Assembly: GCA_000708835.1 (NCBI GenBank)
Contig: DF236950.1
Coordinates: 36,075-100,074 of the forward strand
Direction: 5' to 3'
Source of the DNA: Klebsormidium nitens
Lineage: Eukaryota; Streptophyta; Klebsormidiophyceae; Klebsormidiales; Klebsormidiaceae
DNA: 64,000 nt
Shown here: one piece after another, positions 1 to 10,629 of the stretch
Layout of the letters: every line of letters begins with the position of its first letter
Position numbering within the stretch: position 1 is the stretch's first letter
Position numbers and translations under genes: made by a program
The notes under the pieces: generated by a model
Databases searched by the model: none
What the model was told of the DNA's origin: nothing
Seen by the model: only the letters and a program-made list of their open reading frames with translations

Positions 1-514
1 TACCAGCATTTGTTTTTGGCAGTCTGTACATAAACTGAACGGTGTATATGCATGAACTAGTGATGTGCCACTTGCTTGTAAGCAGTTGAATTGAAGGGAA
101 GTTTGAATGTTTTCGATAACGCTCACTGATATCAAATGATACATGTATGTGTATGTGTGTTGCTTGTCAGCCTTAGGTATGTCAGTAAACCCAATGGAAC
201 ACGCAAATGGATGAACGGACTAAGAGTCTGTAGAATGTCAGAAGTTGGTTGTCCTGCCAGTTGTCCTAAAAAGGCTCGCGCGCAGGCGACAAACTTAGCT
301 GCCACCCGGCCGCCGCGACCGACCTTAAGGTGGAGGTACTGCGCTCATATGCAATATAAGTGTGGGTGAAAGTAACAGTAGTAACCAATGTACACATTAG
401 CTATCTTTTAATCACCAGGGATACTTTATAAGGTTTTTTTCGCGGCGGTTACGGGAAAATGCAGTCACCCATTACAGGCGCTAAAATATACGGAAGAATT
501 TACCGTATGGTCAT

Positions 515-541
515 AAGCATCGCATGGTGGATGCGATGCTT
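515..541. repeat. perfect 11-bp inverted repeat (hairpin)
   Basis: AAGCATCGCAT at 515-525 pairs with its exact reverse complement at 531-541 across a five-base loop. A smaller palindrome (ATACGG/CCGTAT, starting near 488) lies just upstream. No gene is adjacent. The stem is too short for a typical plant microRNA precursor; it could be a remnant of a mobile-element end. Confidence 0.6.
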
Positions 542-1081
542 GAACAGCAATGCTAAACAAAAAGTCCGACACCATATGTCAACGAATCAATGATGCAACC
601 ACGGACGTAAGTACAATCTAAAGGTCCTAACCCTAAAACCCTAAATACATATTATGGACTTCAGCCGTATTCACCCGGCGATACATTTCGAATTTTCAGA
701 AAGCTGCTGACGTCACTTTCGCGGCGACCACTGTCCGCTCGCGCCGGCCACACGTACGCTCACGGGCCCACGGTCGCGCTCATACGCTCATGACATAAAG
801 CTCATACATAACATAGACTCTTGTTCAACCCCCGAGTTGGACACTTGAGTCTTGAGATGTAGATCGGCGTGGAAATGGTCAAGAGGACCTCGTATGTCAC
901 CAGCTTATGGCAAGAGATCCAGACCTTGCGCTCGAGTGTTCCCCCTACCAGGGGAAGTTGGGTTGGAATGGAAGATCGCGCCAACTCCGAGATTCCGGCC
1001 TACCGCACTTAAAGTGCCCGGTTCACTCTCGAGATTCATAGCTATTAATGAAACCGGTCCCGTCATATAGTTCACCATCCC

Positions 1082-1620
1082 TTCTAAACCGTACGAATAT
1101 TGTAATTTATGGAGCGAGCGGACAATAGGACAGGATGGAAATGAGGATCTCGTGTCCTTGTCCCCTCTCATACTTGACCAGACTGTGACCTAGAACTGTA
1201 TCAATATTGTGATTTGTAGAGCGAATCGACAGGAGGACAGGACAGAGAGGATATTGTGCTTTCCTTGCCATTCAGAATCTATGTGAGACAAGGATACATG
1301 GGGCGCACCTTAGATACATACATGTTGGCAAGCTCGGACGAAATCCGAAAGAGTTTTACTATGATTTGTTATGATTTCTTTTTTTTCTGGGGAAGGAATT
1401 ATAACAACAGAAACGATTAAATATAGAGTTCCCTTTGCGATCCATTCGCCAATATATGTATGTCAGGCCATACCCCAAAAAATGCAATTTTGTAAATCTA
1501 ATTTTGATTGTTTGGAGAAGAAAATATAACAAGATTGGCAGTATGGAATTTTCTCCCTCGGATCCAATTGCTAATATGTATGTATGTAAGCCTGTGTACA
1601 GATGTAAGGCCATACCGGGA
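1082..1620. repeat. diverged direct repeats
   Basis: A segment near 1099-1166 recurs in diverged form near 1205-1270. Another, near 1380-1470, recurs near 1510-1610; minus-strand translations of the latter two are visibly related. These look like old local duplications. They have no open frame of interest and no recognisable element ends. Confidence 0.45.
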
Positions 1621-3182
1621 AACACACAACGTTGTTATGCACTCTTCGGAGAAAAAGGATTTTCCCTCCAAGTAAGGTAGTAATACTTCTTTGGTATCCA
1701 AGTGCCTGGGTTATCAAGTGGTCACTTGGGTCCGTACCGGCTCCGAGAGAGCCTTTCGACCCCTGGTACGACCCTCCCGGACAACATCACACCTTTGGGC
1801 TCTGGGGGTTATGACGTGGCGGCCTGTGAGTGGCCCAAATTTAACACCGAACTTTATTTGGCTTGCTGCCGCTTCAACCATGGCGCTGCGCCGCAACGGT
1901 CGGTTCCGCTGCCAAGAACTCCTAGAGTGTGCTTCCTGCCACCTTCCTGCACATGGCCGTCAATCAGATCTGCCAGTGCAATCCAAACTCAGGAAGCTGC
2001 TATTCACCAAAAGGAACAGTACTACAACGGGTATTAGCACTGGCAGCGCTGCTTAGCAACTTGCAAGGGCCATGACGCCACTCAAGCTGATCAAAAGGTG
2101 GCTGCCTGGCCGCCAGCTCTACAAACTCAGGGAAGCATTGTTTCCTCTTTCTCACTACCTACTGCTGACCTGACTGGCTCAGAGATGCTGTGAACTTGCA
2201 CTTGAGAGGGCCTAAACCTCACTGTCGGCACCCAGGTTCTTGCTATCTACCAGAATACAATTGCGAGAATTCTGACTGGCAAAAGTGCGGGGCTCTCAAA
2301 CCAAATGCAAAATGAGCTTTTGCCTTCTATAAGAGAAAACGGTATGCATCCAGTCATTGCCTGATTGCAATGCCTGATCGCAGCTCTGCTTTGTGGCATC
2401 TCAGGCTGCGATAACTTGCAATGCACTGGAAATGCTGATGCCTAGCAAGCCTACCACTCAAAGTTGTGCCCACACTAACCTCAAGACAAATCAACGGAAC
2501 GCTGATGTTGGTGCACGCATTGGCTAAGCGCTACCGTTTTGGATATGGCCAGTCTTGCGTGTCTCCTCCATTTAGCATACACGTTGGTTGAGAAAAGAAG
2601 TGCCAGGCATTGCTGCAATTCTTTCCGAATGAGGGTCTTCTTCATGCTCTGACCAATTGCCAACTTTGAAAGCGCTATTATTCTTGACCACCTTGGGTTT
2701 GCTCGAGGCTCTCATGCCAGGTCACGCCCAAGCAGCAAATCAGAGTTGCTCGCTATATCGTGGTACCTTTTTCTCCTCTACCGGAGGAGTTTTTTAATGG
2801 CCTACTAACCAACATCTCTTGACCCCTACACAGGCATGCACTGACATGGGCACAACCATGCCCTCTGGAGACCACGACGAAGGCTGCGGCAACTGCAGGC
2901 AACGCATGGGCTTCTGATATTGCCAAGTTGGAAGATGCCACCAAGCTACGCCAAGCAATAGCACAATCCAGCGCCCACAAATTAATAATATGTCTAGCAG
3001 TCAAACCCAAAGTCCAGCTCTTCGTCGTGTTAGTCTCCAGAGTCAGTTGCACGCCAGTTACAATAATGCAAACACATTGGGATGAGTATGGCATGTATCA
3101 TTAGTTTCAACTTTTTGCTTGTTGCATTTGTAGCTTTAGTATAGGAGTCTAGGAGATTGGACATGACTTGCAGCCGTAGCAA

Positions 3183-4330
3183 GCTGCAGAGTCAACTCAT
3201 TGTACCGTCCCGGTCTCACCGGCAGACTTTGCCCGATGGCTCTATGTGGCTCAGGGCGTTAATAAACCGTAAGTTACCATCCTCGACTCGGCAGTCCGCC
3301 GATACATTCTACCGTACATGCTGCCCACGACCGTAAGTCGCTTCTTGCACTTCTATGAACCAGGAGTCATCGTTTCTAACGTGTTCCCCATGATTCTGCA
3401 TTACAGGCATGAGCAATAAGCCCAAGCCCAAGCCCAAGCCTTTGGCAAAACTCCATACCATGGAGCAGAGGAGTCTGTTAAGCAATTATCCAGAAGGACT
3501 GACTCTTATTCGGTATGAAGCTTTGTCCATCTAAGTTTCTTGCCAACTGCAGCGCATCCTATTCTGGAACGGCCTCCCTCGATCGTCCTTTATTGCATGG
3601 TGCTAAAACGCGGGCCAGCATTCTGCCGTTCATTGTTGCATTGTTGAGCACCAGTGACAGCTGTCAGCAAATGACTTTCTATCCGTTGTACTACTTGGTG
3701 CACTGGATTCCGAGGTATGTGATAAGGTGCCCCGCCGGTTCCTTTTTCCCCTCATTGAAAAGATCCCCTAAGCTATGAAGTACGGGGCAGGGGTTTTTAA
3801 ATGGCCGGCCGGCGTGTTGCGTGTCACTACCTAGATCAAATCTCAGCAGAGTTCCGCAAGCCTCTACTGAGGACTCGCCTATGCGAGCTTCTTCCTATCC
3901 GCTCGGCCACCACGATCTCTAGACTACTGTCCACGTACGCCCATGGGTCTCGAATAAGTAGATGCCAAAGTCTAGTACGTCAGAGGTAGTTGGTACAGAG
4001 AACATGCAGCTGGTAGAGGCGTAGTCGAAGCTGAGCTAGAGACATGAGATAGCACTGAGGCACAAGGGACTAACACTCATACATGTATGCCATGAGGAGC
4101 CTCTGGCCTATAGGCTACGGCGAGTATATGAAAGTGACCATCGTTCAATGGCGGGGCCCGCCAGCCTTCATGTCTTTAGCTTATAGTATCGTATAACTAG
4201 TAAGATTTGCTAATATAGCAAGCTTCAGAGATGGTCAACTCATTGCATGTATTCCAGTCTCACCGGAGTGTTGTTCGATGGCTCAGCTGGCATGGCTCAG
4301 GGTTTATATGAGCTCAAGTGACCATGAATC
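3183..4330. repeat. two diverged copies of an unclassified repeat
   Basis: The stretch 3183-3290 and the stretch 4222-4330 share the order GTCAACTCATTG, then a TCTCACCGG motif, then CGATGGCTC, then GGCTCAGGG. Spacing is similar but there are many substitutions. This suggests two members of an old dispersed repeat family in the gene-poor end of the window. Confidence 0.4.
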
Positions 4331-4446
4331 GAACTCCTTGATGGAGTCGCGAGGTGCATGCCGGGATGCAATTTTGTAAGTCATGCCGCAGTGCATGCCA
4401 GCCACGCTGCAATGAAGCGACCGTAAATTATAGCACAACAAAGTGC

Positions 4447-4478
4447 ATAACCATTAATGATTTTGTTATAATGGTTAT
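4447..4478. repeat. perfect 10-bp inverted repeat
   Basis: ATAACCATTA at 4447-4456 is repeated as its reverse complement at 4469-4478 around a 12-base AT-rich loop. It sits in gene-free DNA. The function is unknown. Confidence 0.5.
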
Positions 4479-6682
4479 ACACGTGCTTGGTTGATCCATC
4501 TGCCAGTCTCACGCATCAACAGAATCGACTGACCTCAGAGACCTTCAATACCAGTTTCGATCGAGTCTTAACATGAGTAAAACACCACTTCCTCGATGCT
4601 GAACTAAAGCATCTTATTCTGTGGCGTCTAAATGGTGGATCAGCTTTGAAGTCCTCACCGTGTAAAGGTACTCTTCTAAAGTTGCAAGTTTCGGCTCCCT
4701 CCGTTCCTGGTGCCCAACAGTTGCTGTCTCGGCTTTTCAAGGCCCAGCTTGACGATATAAGTCTTTGCATCTTGTGAGCTCAATGAGTATACCCGTCATC
4801 TGTTCCAACATCGTTCAACGGCACTCTCCTCCCCCACGTTTCCCCATAGTATCTCCCCGGCGTGGGCGGCAGCTCAGCCTTCTGCACAAGGCACGTGACA
4901 GCGACAAAATGGTAAGCTAGAAGTTTATCTTCAACCACGGTGGAAAAGCCTTCATATTGTCATCCGCCTATACTAATAGGACAAGACCATAAACCAACAT
5001 GGGGCATCTGCTGGCAGTCTCCCGACAAGGCTCCTCAAACATTCTCACAAGCCTGCAACTTGGGGCCTGCCGAGTACTTTTGACGCACCTCCGCTTCAAT
5101 CGCTGCCATCTCCTTGGGGTCGAATTGGACAATACTCCTCGTTCGAGGCTGCCGTCGGCTGTCGCGCTCTGCCGTCAGAAATGCATTCAGATTACTCTGC
5201 TCGCAGCAAGAGAAGCGCTTCTACAGATTGCCTAAAAAGAATCAATTGTGAGCTCAATCTTCTGCAATCAGGGCTTTTCAACTGAATGCTTATTGCATGA
5301 AAATGATCAAAGGTTGCCAAGGAAAGTCTTCAACGCGTGAGTCAAGGCACTGCCACAAGATTTAGCTCTTCCTCTGCGCTCAGAATGTTGAGCTCACCGT
5401 AGTATTTGATATTGTACACGTGGTCAGGTTCTGAATGAGGGATGTAAACTCTCTTCGGAGCAGTCCTGGATGAATGAAGGATCCCTCTTCAGTGTGAGTC
5501 ACCCTATGCCTTTTTGGGACAGACCATTCAGGTTGGGTCATTTCCAATCAGTCTCAATCGGCAACATCTCATTCACACTTTCGCAGCCCCAGTCTGGTGA
5601 TTACAATCTCAATCAAAGCCAGCAGAAATGAGTCACAAATGAGTCACTGACTGTTTCAAACAAGACAAAAGTGGGCTTAACAAGTCCTACCCTAGTCGTA
5701 CCCTTTCAATATGCTGTATGCTGATTGGTGAAAGAATTGGATTACAAACAACAGATGCTTCTGATGCCAATGGTGGACATACCAATAATGCTGAAGATGC
5801 TTATTCAAATGCACTTCGTCGTCTACTCTAGACTTCAAGATCAGATGGCTCCAGAAAGGTCCCTAAAAGACCATCAAAAGTTTGCTTTGCAACAAACCTC
5901 CTGCGGAAAAAGCGTTTTTACAAGCCACCACCCAGATCCCTGAAGTTCACGAGTACACAATGCTCACCCAGGTCCCCACTTCCTGTACTCGCCAGCATCT
6001 GGAACTGACTCCAAGTATTCCTGACCCGCTGCTGGTCCTGTTATCTTCCAGGGAGGTTTGATCCGCAAAGACTTGGTGAGGTTGGATAGGAAACTGGTGG
6101 CTTTCTGCGCAGCCATGGCGCGTCTTGCTGACTCGGTTTGCCAGACACCACTTTCCGAGTGCTGTTTCAGCCTTCAACTTCTGAATCTCAGGCTTCACGA
6201 ATTACAGTTCACTGCTTCTTGCCAGAAAACCTGCGTGCATGTCAGTTTTATCAAAAGCTGTTGACAGTGATGTTCATACGACCCCCTGGCAGGGGATCAT
6301 AACCCCGTATTCAGAGAGGATTCCAATCATATAACCACCGGGGTATCCATTGAGCAGATCGTTGTGACGATATAGCCTATACGGGGAGTACCGTTTGTTA
6401 ATTGCAGAAGTTAATTCATCCAAAAGTGCATCGTCTCTTGTAAACTAGGCATCGAACCTATGCTTCAAGTACTCGGTTATGGCCATATAGGGAGGTACTT
6501 CCGAGCTTTTTCAAGGGGCACATTGACAAACAGTGAACACCAAGTACGTCTGGTGACCTTGAAACTTTGGTCGAAGGAGGTTTCTCTGCTGAGCAGCAGC
6601 TGCCTTGCAACGCCAATGGTGAGATTTTGAATCCTGATGGCCTGAAGGTTGAGATCGAGCTTTGGCGCGGGTTGAAGACAGG

Positions 6683-9096
6683 ATGTGGGCCGAGGACGAT
6701 TTGGAGGAGGTCGGGGGCCGCTGGGGTGCCAATGAGAGGAGCACTTCTGTACGGGCGCGGCCGCAGGAGTCGGCAGTCAGCGAGAAAGCCCGCCAGCAAT
6801 TGGGCAGTCGGGGCGCTGGCAATGGGGAGAAGGGGACCCATCAGGCGGAGAGAAGCCCCAGGGACAACGGAGGTAGAGCAGCACGCAGGGATGGAAGCAG
6901 ATACGATTACAGGGTTGACGATGACCACAAGTATGGAGGTGGCAGGCGAGGGCAGGGCAGCCCTGGCAGTGACAGGAGGGGCTCGCGGGGGGACATGCCG
7001 CGTGACTGGATCCCTGACCGGTTCAATCGGAGTGAGCAGGGCGGGAGGCCCAGGGAGGATGGGCTAGAAGCAAGGGAGGCATGGGGTGGCGGCCGTGGAC
7101 ATGATGGCCCGGTGCGCGGGGGCGGGCGCGGGCGCGGTCGGCGGGACGACTCCGGGACGGATGATTTGCCGGTGCTGTACTCCATCCACCGGGCGAGCGT
7201 GCAGTCGGTGCGGCCCTTTGGGCTGTTTGTCAAGCTGGAGGGCTACCGCAGGAACGGGCTGGTGTGAGTGCCGCACCACCGAATCCAACGGGCTGCACAA
7301 TTGAGCAATGGGTAGTCTTATTGCAGCATGATTCTCACGAGCTCACGTTTAAGAGCGGAACCCTCGTCTAACGAGTGCATGAATCATCACAGGCACAGCT
7401 AGGAAGCAATCGTGTGCACTTCTTGTGGTCCTTGATGGTGGTGGTGGCGCGCTGCGTGTCCACATGTTGCGCTGCCCGCTCGTCCCCTGCTGGTTGCGCC
7501 CCCGCTGTGAGGAGTGGTGTGTTGGGTGCAGGCATGTGACGCAGGTGTCGGACCACGAGGTGACGCGCAAGGACGACGCGGAGGACGCCAAGGTGGACGC
7601 ACTGCGCGGGGTGGCCACCGAGGGGGACCACGTCTGGGTCAAGGTGGGCATGCCCGCCCCAAGACAAGAGCACAACTGGTCTGAGGGGCATCGGCGAGAC
7701 CAAACCCCAGGAAAACCATGGAGCTTTCAGATTGAAGCGTCCCTGCATGACATTGACTAAGCGCGCTACCCGTCACGGCTGCACCGCTGATGTTCGACTG
7801 TGCACACAGGTGATCTCGCTGAAGGAGGGCGAGGGCGGCGGCGGCCCCAAGGTGGGCTGCTCTCTCAAGCTGGTGTCGCAAGCGGACGGGCGCGACCTGG
7901 ACGCCAACAATCTCATCCTGGACAAGCACGAGAGGAAGCCCGCCTGGCAGCAGCCACAAAAGTGAGCGCCGCACCGGCCCTCCCCGCAGGCGGGGGGACC
8001 CAAGGGCTGCGCCCGTGCCTGGGGTTGACAAGTCGTTGGAGCAACAAACCCAGGCACCGAGAGTATGGGAACCGCTGAACGCTTCCCCCAAGTTCAGATA
8101 AACGAGTGCCTGTGGGCCATCCCACCTCTTCGTTGGAACCTCGCTACAATCCTCTGGAGTTCCGTCCTTGATTGTCACGTCTTTGGCGTGCGTGCGCGCA
8201 GGCTGGAGCTGGGGGCGGTGCTGGCCGTGACGTGCACGCGGTGCGGGGGCCGCGGCCATCTCAAGACCGACTGCTACGCCGCACTTGACACGCACTACGA
8301 CCTACTGCCAGGCAAGGCTGTCGATCCAAGCTAGAGGCCTTCGATCGTGATGTTTCACAGCACGGCCTGGCCCTCTGCACCTGCCTGAGTCGTCAGCTTG
8401 GTGTAGTCGAAGCCGAGACATGCCCCATCATCAAAATGGATCACAGGACTCCGTTGAGACAGGTGACAGCTTGCCGTGAGCTCAGACCGCCAGCATGAAC
8501 CAGGCATGCCCTAAAAACTTGCGCTTGCTGATGCAGAAGAGGACGAGGCCGCTCTACCCACTGCCAGGCCAGGCGTTGGGGCGGCCGCTGCGGCAAGCAG
8601 GGGGCAGGGATCGGGGGCTAACGACGTTCCGCTGGGCCGGGGCCGGGGCATAACCCAGCCAGCCTGGATGACACAAAGCAGGCCGGAGGGCGGCCCCGTC
8701 ATCGGACAGCCAGTGAGAGAAGATCGAGGAGCGGCAGCCGTTTTACCCGCTCATATTGGCACTGTCGAGGAAGCTCTGGCGGTGATTGAAAAGTTGAAAA
8801 AGGAAAAGAAAGAGCGGAAAGCGGAGCGCAAAGAGCGGCAGAAAGCAAAAGAAAAGAGGAGGCGAAAACGAAGGAAAGGGGGCAGCAGCAATGAGAGCGA
8901 GAGCGAGAGCGAAAGCGAGAGTGAACGGAGGAGGAGGAAGAGGAGAAGGAAAGAAAGAAGAGAACGCAAAAGGAAGCAACAAGAGGGGTCTGAGAGTGCT
9001 AGTGACAGCGGCAGCGGTGAGTCCTGTGGAAAGAACGAGCGAGGACAGAAGCATGAAGGCAGGGGCCGGAGTCGCAAGAAAAGCATGGATGGCTGA
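6683..9096 (+). CDS. ZCCHC17: ZCCHC17/pNO40-like S1 and CCHC zinc-knuckle RNA-binding protein
   Basis: Five exons: 6683-7263, 7532-7643, 7810-7961, 8202-8311, 8537-9096, giving 504 residues. The N-terminal 150 residues are Gly/Arg/Asp-rich and look disordered. An S1 (OB-fold) domain follows at about 160-270 (LPVLYSIHRASVQSVRPFG, then VHVTQVSDHEV). A CCHC zinc knuckle has C293, C296, H301 and C306. The tail is a very basic Lys/Arg/Ser-Glu region with a SESESE run. The order S1, CCHC, basic tail is that of ZCCHC17 (pNO40/PS1D), known in animals as a nucleolar, ribosome- and splicing-associated protein; a nucleolar RNA role here is inferred. Intron 4 (8312-8536) is GC-AG: splicing at GCAAGG restores LLP-EEDEA, matching the acidic patch after the knuckle in the family. 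The start is the first ATG after an in-frame stop at 6650-6652; an upstream exon is possible. Confidence 0.88.
8312..8536 (+). other. GC-AG intron
   Basis: The intron starts with GCAAGG after a CCAG exon end and closes with a TGATGCAG acceptor. GC-AG introns are the known minor class of U2 introns and need a strong donor match, which is seen. Without this splice the frame ends at a stop at 8332-8334, giving a shorter isoform that keeps the zinc knuckle but lacks the basic tail. Confidence 0.75.
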
Positions 9097-10629
9097 TTAA
9101 CTAAACCGACGATGCGAGTCGACTCGCATGCAGCGAGCGTCACGATCATTCGAAAAGCCGTGTTTACGTGGGCCAAGGGCCGTGAGGGGCCGTATGTTCG
9201 CATATACATAAGCAACTAGTGGGACGATCCATCCCAAGCCTGGTCTCCGAAGCCGATGTCGTATACCTTCCATTGATGCTAGATCAAGCGTCATGTTTGA
9301 ACGTTCCAACATGCCCTAGCTGGCACTGGCCGCCCCATGCAACTCATGTGACGTGTTGGCTCCTATCATAGACCGCACTTGCTTTGCATGTACGTTCTGA
9401 TTTGAAACTTTTAAGTCTGATTGTGGACGATCATATTCTATCGCGCCGGCTCATGTAGATATTTCTCGCATGCAACTGCATGAAGCTCATCGGACAGCTG
9501 CGGCGGCGGAAACAACCGCCTTTGTCTGTGCGATCTAGAGCTGCATGCAGTTCAATGCTCATGACGGTCATGCGTACTGCACATGCCAGAATCATGATTC
9601 AATACAAATTGCAATCCAACTCAATGATCATTCAGTTTACTTCATCTTGTATGGTAACCGTCATGCATGTACGTACCGAGCTCCGGCACTCAAGTGCAAC
9701 TGAACGAAGGCCGGCCCGTTGAACATGCGCAAGAGATCTGACGATCGAGATCAAGCAGATGGTCTCTCTGGACTCGCGAAGCATATACTAGCTGTACGTG
9801 TTTCAATCTATCTAGCTAGCACTGCAATCACGGGACTGCATCAAACGCCGCACGAATCAAGGAAACATATCGTATCTATTATATTGTGCGAGTGTGCTAG
9901 TGTTGCGTATCATTCCACTTCGCTTCTCACTCGGCCGTACGAGTCTCCTAACTCACGTACTAGCTTTCGAAGAAGTGTCTATTTGCCGATCCGTATATTC
10001 TCTGTGCGACTTTTACATCCCCCATACACCCTTTCTCAAAGGTATCACCACGCGTGCCCCTCACTATACACGTATCTACATATCATTCTTGCGCGCCTGC
10101 GCTCCCCATTAAGCCTCCTCTGCTTTTCCTCCCCGGGCCACGACTCCCCCCCTCTCATGCATCCTGGGGGGCCTGCCCGCGTGCTCTTTCTAGCCCTCCC
10201 CCGCCAGGAGCGGCTCTGTGGGCAGGCCCGCCAGGCTGGCCCGGTCGACGCCCATGCCTGAACGGATGGAGAGAGGGAGCCTGAGCACACGTCATGCCGC
10301 CTGCTCTCCCGCCAGCAGCGGCTCCGCCGCCCCGCTCCGCACATTCCGCCCTGAACAGAGGGGTGGGAAGAGACGTGCTCGCCATTAGCACGGCCCTAAT
10401 CTTGTGCAGTTGTCTTCACAGGCGACCGCAGAAATGGAAACCAGGAAGCACAGCAACCCATTCCTCAGCCGAACCCTCTAGCCTTAGCCAAATCAGCAAC
10501 AATTGCTGGCTGGTAGTGGCCGGGTAATCTTTCCTTTTGTGTTTCATCAATTAATAGGGCAGGCGATTGTTGACTCTGAGTCTCAGGTAGAAGGAGCAAT
10601 TGGGAGACGAGAAGGAGTGATCGATGAGA
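9097..10629. other. intergenic, between convergent gene ends
   Basis: This spacer lies between the 3' ends of the ZCCHC17-like gene (+) and the HdeD-like gene (-). It holds AT-rich DNA, then a GC-richer patch at about 10.05-10.39 kb with overlapping open frames on both strands. These have Pro/Arg/Gly composition typical of chance frames in GC-rich DNA. No domain, splice-linked exon or RNA gene was recognised. Confidence 0.5.

Larger units (their letters stand above)
1..6682. other. gene-poor region with degenerate repeats
   Basis: I see no gene model here. Open frames are short, lack family motifs and cannot be joined through convincing splice sites. The DNA is fairly AT-rich and carries diverged repeats (about 1.08-1.62 kb, and 3.18 versus 4.22 kb), small perfect hairpins (515-541, 4447-4478), a short telomere-like run at 626-646 and a short six-base repeat near 3420. 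Some stretches (about 1.7-2.1 kb and 5.7-6.3 kb) have weak coding-like texture with frame breaks and could be old mobile-element debris, but no reverse transcriptase, integrase or transposase motif was seen. Confidence 0.6.

Noticed and set aside
626-646. Telomere-like CCCTAAAACCCTAAAT run
   Set aside because: Only about two units; too short for a telomere or interstitial telomeric array. It only supports plant-type sequence.
3420-3442. AAGCCC hexamer repeat
   Set aside because: Four units only, in gene-free DNA; a simple repeat with no context.
6567-7067. 166-codon plus-strand frame overlapping ZCCHC17-like exon 1
   Set aside because: Wrong frame for the S1 domain and no ATG start; only its first part looks coding-like, so it was not called as a gene.
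8743-9215. Minus-strand open frames opposite the ZCCHC17-like tail (Leu/Ser/Phe-rich)
   Set aside because: Antisense shadow of the Lys/Arg/Glu/Ser repeat coding sequence.
9719-10261. 180-codon plus-strand frame
   Set aside because: No motif or coding-like composition; it spans AT-rich and then GC-rich DNA, as chance frames do.
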